Source: Favolaschia claudopus (Eukaryota; Basidiomycota; Agaricomycetes; Agaricales; Mycenaceae). Taken from it: a stretch of 64,000 bases of DNA. The notes under the pieces are model-generated. The model worked only from the letters and a program-made list of their open reading frames with translations. It made no database searches and was not told the DNA's origin. The stretch is taken from the NCBI GenBank assembly GCA_037176885.1, contig JAWWNJ010000008.1, positions 1,612,001 to 1,676,000 on the forward strand, read 5' to 3'. A program made the translations under genes and the position numbers. Positions 58,352 through 64,000 of the stretch are shown piece by piece (the first letter of the stretch is position 1; each line of letters begins with the position of its first letter).

Positions 58352-59929
58352 CTAGATGGTGCACAGATGGCTAAGCTTGAGTACAACTTATAATTATCCA
58401 GAAATGGGTAAGTGTACACTGTAGCTAACCAGTATTGGGAGATTCGACAACAAGTCGAGGGAACACGAGTAATCTATCTCATAACCTCATTTCTATTACC
58501 TATCTGGCTACTCCATTCTCATAGAACAGAACACTGTCTGTTTTGTTAGGGTCGTGAAACATTCTTTGAAGCGGATATTGACAAGGGGAACCTTCTTCAT
58601 AGCTCTTCAATCCTTCTGCATCTCTAGCCTTCCTGACAAAATCCCGCGCCAACTTTGTACTATAAGAAGCCATTGTGAGTCTGAGATTGTGTTTGAATGG
58701 AGTGAATTGGGTGAAAATTTCCGCATTCGGGGTTGCAGTTTTCAGTGGTACTGCAAGAGTGTGAGGCCCAGATTCAAGAGACTCGGCTGCTGCAAGAGAG
58801 ACATTAGCGGAAACAGCTCAAAACACACTGAGAATATATCTTCTTTCCACTCCAGTACCTTGTCTCCACGCTGGCAGTTATACTGTCCAGCGATCCAATC
58901 TCTCCATTCTCTGTACTTGACACGAACTCCATCAGCCTCCTCAATTTCAAAGTCAGGGATCGTTATCAGTGTACCAGCAATAATCAATCGCAGGCAGGAG
59001 CATAAGCACACAAGCAATGTCCAGCCACCCATGCGCATGAGGAAGATCTGGCAAATACGCTGCCAAGATCTCTGTATCTTCTGGGCAAACAGTTCCGAGT
59101 ACGGGGGCTCCCGAAATCCGAGACTGGCAAGAACATCCTCAACGCTTCTCAGCATTGCCTGTAGAAATGTCAACTGAGATCTTTTCTTTCGTTTTGAAAC
59201 ACTCACACCAGGATCTGTGCCTTCTTCCATCTCCTCGTCTTCCAATTCGGGATCCCATTCCTCTCTTTCTGAAATGTCCATCTGCTCAGATTTTTAGTCA
59301 GATTATAATCACTAAAAACCAACGGAGAAGATGAGTAACCTTGTCTTCAACGCCATCTTCTTTACGTCTCTTCACGCATAGCAGCCCTTGATCCGGATCC
59401 TTTGCGCCTTGCTTGGCGTGGTTGGGGCTTGATCAACACAATTTCTGAAACGTCTACGGTCTTCGCAGAGTCTGCAATGCGAGCACTGCAGCGTGGCTCA
59501 TCTGTCTCAGCAGGTGAATCGTCAGGCTGATCATCGGGAATCTCCGACATTGGGCTGGGGACATCAACATTGCCACCGACTTCTGCTCCCAGTCAGTTCT
59601 GATCTCACAGTAAAAGTAAAACAAACCTTGTTGACTCGGGATTTCTATGTCGGTGTTTAAGATGCTAATCTAATCCACATAGACAAAGTGTATTACATAC
59701 CTCGGTCCGCCACGGCACCGTCGTTCTCATTAACATCCAGATCCTGATTCACTGGAGCTGCTGTAGGTTGTTTGCATGAGCTGGGCACTACTGTGTGTCA
59801 AATAGGCAAACACCCGTATTGGAATCATTTGTTCCTTCTTGCCCATTCAAGTTGGCGTCCTTTAAGACACGCTCAATAGACGTGGAGTCTGAGTCTGGCT
59901 GAAATTGATGATCAGAAAATTCTACCTCG
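58352..59929. other. Unassigned DNA inside the composite retrotransposon
   Basis: On the minus strand a 179-residue frame (59281-58742) begins MDISEREEWDPELEDEEMEE and has two hydrophobic stretches; a short acidic frame lies at 59550-59362. Neither shows a family motif. They may be the tail of the KDZ element or of another insertion. Confidence 0.3.
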
Positions 59930-61400
59930 CTCTCCAGCCTTTATGTATTCCTCTTGACTGGTCCACCACCGCTCAATATCCATCTTCACCTCCAATTCCT
60001 CGCATGCCCTGATTGCTCTTAAATAACCCTCCCAAACATGTCTTCTAACAACGGGCTTGGCAGGGGAATCTCGAGCACACACCTGGTTTTTCCGTTTCCT
60101 GTGGAAGGCATGGAATCAGCGTTCCATGGAAACCGTGCAAGGCCAACCCACCTTTTCTCTTCCAAGACTGTTATCCGCCTGTAATACTCCATCTGGTCCG
60201 TCTCCTCCTCGGGCTCCTTAATCAGCTTTCTGAAATACTTGTCTCCATCCTCAGCCTCTCCTTGAACACATCCTTATTTGGAATCCTCGCCTGTTGCATC
60301 GCAAACTTGAGGGAGGGCTCCAAGCCCAAAAGCTCCAGCGCCTGCTTGTAGTTGTTGATTAGGAAAGTACCTGAACTTCAATCAGGCTATGTGGTGTCTT
60401 GAGAGGGAACAACTTACTCAGATTAGCGTATGTATCAAAGGGTGTCAAAGGTGTCAGTATGCGCCAAGTATGTGGCTATAGACTGTCTTCGGTGGAACAC
60501 ACTGGCATATCGCACTGCCCGAGAAAGGGAGTTTGATTTAGAGAAGAACCTCTCACATCCCTCTAGGTCCTCAAGTCCCAGCCCGTTAACGTAGGTTGCC
60601 AGGTACTTCAGTTGACACAAGCGGTTGTGTGCATGACCATGAAATGCTCCCACCAGAGTCTTCAGATTGAGAGCTTTTGCTTTCTCGCCAAGAGGGGAGT
60701 TTCGGATGGTAATGCAGAAGCCACAGCCAATGTTGTAGGCTATGCCGGTCCGTACTTGGCTCTGTACATATAAGGTTAATCGCTTCCATGGCTTCCACGG
60801 TAACTATGGCACTCACAGCTCCCCACTCTTGACCATGTCTGCAATGAGTATCACAAAGCCATGGCGACATAGAGCCAGGAAAACCCCCGTCTCATCAAAG
60901 ACCCCCCACATCTGTGCGGTCCGCTCCTCCGACATGTTCTTCCACCGTTCCTGACACTCTGACTCCTCCTTCGTTGAGCCCTTCTGCAGATACAGTTAGC
61001 CAACTCAAAGACTTTTCAGTGAAATACCATACCGGCTTCTTGAGCAGAGTTGCCAACACCTCTTTTGCCCACCTATCTACCTCATCACGCCTCAGAAAGT
61101 AGGTTCCTCCCACATCCTCCGCCCTCGGATCAGGTCTCTCGCATTCCCCTCTTGTTGACTCCCCATTCTCGTCCTTCCACCACCTAGTCAACAAAACTTG
61201 AAGTTCAAAACCTCTATCGCTCTGATTTTTCGATATTTCAACATGGCAAATCGGCCACCTCCTCCTGTACCCAGGCGACGAGTTGTATTTCATTCCCTCC
61301 TCTTGGTGCTTCAACCTTCTCGCAAAAAATCACCAACTCTGAAGAATCCTCGTCTCCTTCAAATATTTCGAAACCTGCATTCCAACCCGCAGCTATGAGC
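59930..61400 (-). pseudogene. KDZ (Kyakuja-Dileera-Zisupton) transposase remnant
   Basis: Transposase family abundant in mushroom genomes. Minus strand, in order: RWWKDENGESTRGECERPDP near 61180, CQERWKNMSEERTAQMW spliced to GVFDETGVFLALCRHGFVIL near 60890, then TGIAYNIGCGFCITIRNSPL near 60740. GAFHGHAHNRLCQLKYLATY with GLGLEDLEGCERFFSKSN follows near 60620, and VRYASVFHRRQSIATYL near 60500. After an intron comes FLINNYKQALELLGLEPSLK near 60340, where the frame then breaks (METSISES stop, against KLIKEPEEETDQMEYYRRIT in another frame). A C-terminal scrap VRRHVWEGYLRAIRACEELE lies near 60020. The Cys-rich N-terminus expected of the family is missing beyond 61400. Truncated and frameshifted, so inactive. 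Confidence 0.8.
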
Positions 61401-61629
61401 GAAACAGGTAATACGCGAGCTACTAGTAGAGGGCGTAACACGTGTATAAGAGTGTGCAAATATATGAATGAGAATACTTGAGTTCGAAAACCCTTATATA
61501 ATCAGTCAAATGTTATCCAAGACTTACTGATAACTTCATGAAGTCTGAACCGTAAGATCTATTCGGTATTTCAAGTCTAGCAACAAGAGAATATGAATAG
61601 AGGTTCTCTAAATGTACTGTAAAGTCTAA

Positions 61630-62515
61630 CAAAGTTACAGCTACTCAAAGATCTTGGTCCCACAGAGTGGTTGTTAGGGATCAAGATCGAGCGTGACCCC
61701 CAGACTGGAGCCATTACCCTATCTCAGCGCCAGTATGCTCTGGACATGCTTGAGGACTTCAACATGTCGGACTGTCATCCTGTTTCGACGCCAATGCTCC
61801 CTGATCTAGTTTTGACCAAGGAGATGGGTGCCAAGTCAGATGAGGAAGCCAAGAAGTACCATGGCAGCCGTTGGTCGCCTCATCTATTTGGCTACTCAAA
61901 CGCGTCCTGACTTGTCCTATGTTGTTGGAGTTCTTGCACGGTTCAATTCCAATCCTGGTGAACTCCACTGGAAGGCTGTCAAACATGTGTTCCGTTACAT
62001 CAAAGGAACACTTGATTATGGCATCACCTATACAAAATCACCTCAGCCCGTGCCTCCCATCACTTATGCTGATGCCAATCATGGTGGTTGTCCAGACACT
62101 GGCAAAAGCACTGGAGGTTACGTGGTAATGATGTGGTGGACCAGTGAGCTGGAGGAGCAAGTTGCAATCTACTGTCTCTCTTTCTACTACTGAGGCAGAA
62201 TATCTTGCTGCCTTGGAAGCTGGAAAGGAGATCAAGTGGGTGCGCAATCTGCTCCATGAACTGGGCTATGGAGTGTCTGGCCCTTCCCTTCTCCTCATGG
62301 ACAACCAGTCTGCAATCCAGGTTGCTAAAAATCCTGAGCACCATGGACGTATGAAGCACTTGGACTTGGCCTTTTATTGGCTCAGAGATCAAGTTGCTAA
62401 ACGGTTCATCTCTGTGCTATATTCCCACTGGAGATCAACTTGCAGATATCCTAACCAAGGCCCTTGCACGTCCTCTTGTGGAAAAGTTGCGTGGTCTGAT
62501 AGGATTACGGGGGAG
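61630..62515 (+). pseudogene. Copia reverse transcriptase C-terminus and RNase H, frameshifted
   Basis: Reads LGPTEWLLGIKIERDPQTGA, LSQRQYALDMLEDFNMSDCH and PVSTPMLPD (end of the copia RT). In shifted frames come AAVGRLIYLATQTRPDLSYV, ALNHWK-type HWKAVKHVFRYIKGTLDYG, ITYADANHGGCPDTGKSTGG (RNase H) and SLSTTEAEYLAALEAGKEIK, then LLMDNQSAIQVAKNPEHHGR and HLDLAFYWLRDQV. The end is GDQLADILTKALARPLVEKL. At least three one-base shifts (near 61858, 62130 and 62410) break what would be one polyprotein. Catalytic acids of RNase H (ADANHGG, TEAEY, DNQSA) are still readable. Confidence 0.8.
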
Positions 62516-62545
62516 ATGAGCGAGACTTGTCTCGTCACGGGGGAG

Positions 62546-62894
62546 TGTTGGAATGTGGGTTTTGCCTCTGACATCTCTCACTCTATGAGTGTCACCACTT
62601 TGATCCTTTATGATCCTATCATTGATATCTGATCCTACTGATCCTATGTCCTTTGTTCTCTTTATGGCTTAATCCCCTTGTTCCCAATTAGCTAGTTCCT
62701 TTGTGCCCAATTAGGTCTTCCCTTTATCTTACCATATGTAGCATTCCCTTTGTTCCTGTACATATATATACAGCCTAGCTAGTGCCTTGAGTCCTCAGTT
62801 TTCACTGTTGACTTCAGGCAAGTATCTACTTCACATTGCAATCTACTAGAGTTCTCACTGTTGACTTCAGACCTCTGTGCTTGCCTGTTCAACA
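62546..62894 (+). mobile_element. Copia 3' LTR
   Basis: 349 bp from TGTTGGAATG to CTGTTCAACA. Compared with the LTR at 56748 it has fewer GATCCT units but an extra AGTATCTACTTCACATTGCA segment that partly duplicates TCACTGTTGACTTCAG. It is closer in structure to the inverted solo LTR at 55656 than to its supposed 5' partner. Confidence 0.85.
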
Positions 62895-62929
62895 GAAAGA
62901 CCTAAGCAAGTAGGGGTAACACGTCTGGG

Positions 62930-63250
62930 GTTGTTGGGGCCGCAGAAGGGTGGGAACGAGCCGAAATCACAGCAAACACTGATTTTGACGATGCGCACGA
63001 TCCAGACGTGATGAAAGCTTGAGAACGCGAGTGGCAATGGGAAAAGACATAGAATCGGGTGTTTAGGGCCATGAGAGACGCAGAAGGGTGGAAACAAGCG
63101 AAAAGCGCCGCAAACACCGGTTTTGGCGGTGTGCACGATGCAGATGTGCTTAGAGCATTAAACTGCAGGTAAACAGTGGTGAAAGACATAGAGTCGCAGG
63201 GGTGGGGCGTTTGAAGTCATGAGAGCCACAGGAGGGTGGGAACAGGCATA
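62930..63250. repeat. Diverged tandem repeat, ~140-150 bp unit
   Basis: CGCAGAAGGGTGGGAAC near 62940, CGCAGAAGGGTGGAAAC near 63078 and CACAGGAGGGTGGGAAC near 63229 mark two full units and a partial third. Shared inner words include GAAAAGACATAGA/GAAAGACATAGAG and GCAAACACTGATTTTG/GCAAACACCGGTTTTG. No coding potential. Confidence 0.6.
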
Positions 63251-64000
63251 TGATCCAGAGGCAGGAAACTGACGGAGTATGCCTAGAACAACTCTACAAA
63301 GACTTCGCTAAAACCCTAAGTCAATGTGAGCTAGCATTACCGAGAACAAGAGAGGACTGACTCTGCTGCGTCTGTAAGTAGCCCTCAATCCCCTTCGAAA
63401 TCTCCCCAACACAAGTAGAGCAACCAGGCCTAATGAGCAACATGCCCAGCAGTCAATAAACCAGACGAGAAGGCAAAGGGAGGAAGCCGGAGCGACGAGG
63501 AAGAGGGTAAGGAAGCGAGGGTGTGAGAAGGTGTTGGTAAACAAGGACAAGCAATCATGGCTTCGACTCGGACGCCTATCTTTGTTTTACCCTTTTCTTT
63601 CTCTACTCGTGCCTGGTCCCAGGCCTCCCCCAAGGCCAGGGATTTATACTATCCCGCATCTCCTCTAGGGCACGGAACCGAGCCTCCCCTAGAGCTTGGG
63701 TTTAGACCGGGCCTCCCAGCCTCACGTCGACTTTCTCAGTGTTTTTTTTTTTGTTTGATGTCGACAAAAAAAGAATGCGTGATACTTGCTAAGTGTTCAG
63801 CGGAATGAGAGCTCGCACATGCAGCTGGTCTTGCTTAGCAAGATACTAGAGGGATTTGGAAGACACAATACACTAGGTACTATTATTTCTGTCTCAAAAT
63901 CAGGTTACTAATAGCTGAAGACATGATCACTCTCACAACGAACACTTTTCACCCTCGTACAGAGTTGAAGTCTGCTTAACTCCTACCTCACTCTTTTGTT
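63251..64000. other. Right edge, no recognised gene
   Basis: Short open frames without motifs and a T-rich tract at about 63742-63752. Nothing else is supported. Confidence 0.3.

Larger units (their letters stand above)
56748..62894 (+). mobile_element. Composite Ty1/copia retrotransposon, interior replaced by KDZ remnant
   Basis: Two LTRs in the same orientation enclose a gag-like gene at the 5' end and reverse transcriptase/RNase H at the 3' end, the copia order. Protease, integrase and most of the reverse transcriptase are missing. About 3.2 kb of unrelated DNA, including a minus-strand KDZ transposase remnant, sits in their place. The LTRs differ by indels and no matching 5-bp duplication flanks the pair (CAGTG against GAAAG). 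It may therefore be a recombinant of two elements. A purine tract GGGGGAG precedes the 3' LTR. Confidence 0.7.

Noticed and set aside
58554..59177. 207-residue plus-strand frame inside the retrotransposon
   Set aside because: Overlaps an equally long minus-strand frame; neither has recognisable motifs, so neither was called as a gene.
62930..63250. CRISPR-like array
   Set aside because: Only two to three long diverged units without regular short spacers, and the host is eukaryotic.

Overview
The window reads as nuclear DNA from a filamentous basidiomycete, most likely a mushroom-forming agaricomycete. The genes are broken by many short introns (about 50-67 nt, mostly GT-AG). They include secreted aryl-alcohol-oxidase-like GMC flavoenzymes, an oligopeptide transporter split into many small exons, and transposon lineages typical of mushroom genomes (KDZ, CACTA/Tnp2-like, Tc1/mariner, copia). 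There are no operons, rRNA genes or CRISPR arrays. Gene models below were assembled by hand from reading frames, splice signals and family motifs, so internal exon ends are approximate unless stated.

Positions 1-42 kb form a gene-bearing arm. In order: an OPT peptide transporter (-), a GMC oxidase (-), a repeat-rich gap, an RNase III-like protein (-), an unknown protein (-), a second copy of the gap repeat, a ubiquitin-conjugating enzyme with a SUMO-interacting tail (-), a second GMC oxidase (-), a 3-beta-HSD/epimerase-like dehydrogenase (-) divergent from a multi-pass membrane protein (+), a Kre9/Knh1-like secreted single-pass protein (+), a CorA-like metal transporter (-) divergent from a mitochondrial stomatin-like protein (+), a decayed kinase-like pseudogene, a coiled-coil protein of unknown role (-), and a large SUV39/Clr4-type histone H3K9 methyltransferase (+) with several SUMO-interaction-like motifs.

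Positions 42-64 kb are a transposon graveyard, the kind of sequence an H3K9 methyltransferase normally silences. It holds a MITE-like inverted repeat and a decayed copy of a multi-copy fungal gene family. Next comes a CACTA/Tnp2-like transposase gene whose 3' part is inverted in place and whose middle is interrupted by an apparently intact Tc1/mariner element with 49-bp identical inverted repeats and a TA duplication. After it are a SINE nested in a tRNA-like sequence, a gypsy integrase scrap with a solo copia LTR, and a copia retrotransposon whose interior has been replaced by a KDZ transposase remnant.

The clearest leads are the SUMO-linked chromatin/ubiquitin pair (SIM-bearing E2 with an altered HPN motif, and SIM-bearing methyltransferase), the layered transposon insertions, the two diverged ~0.5 kb repeats with conserved splice-like signals, and a 16-bp GC-rich motif recurring near promoters. 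I found no convincing wholly new system.
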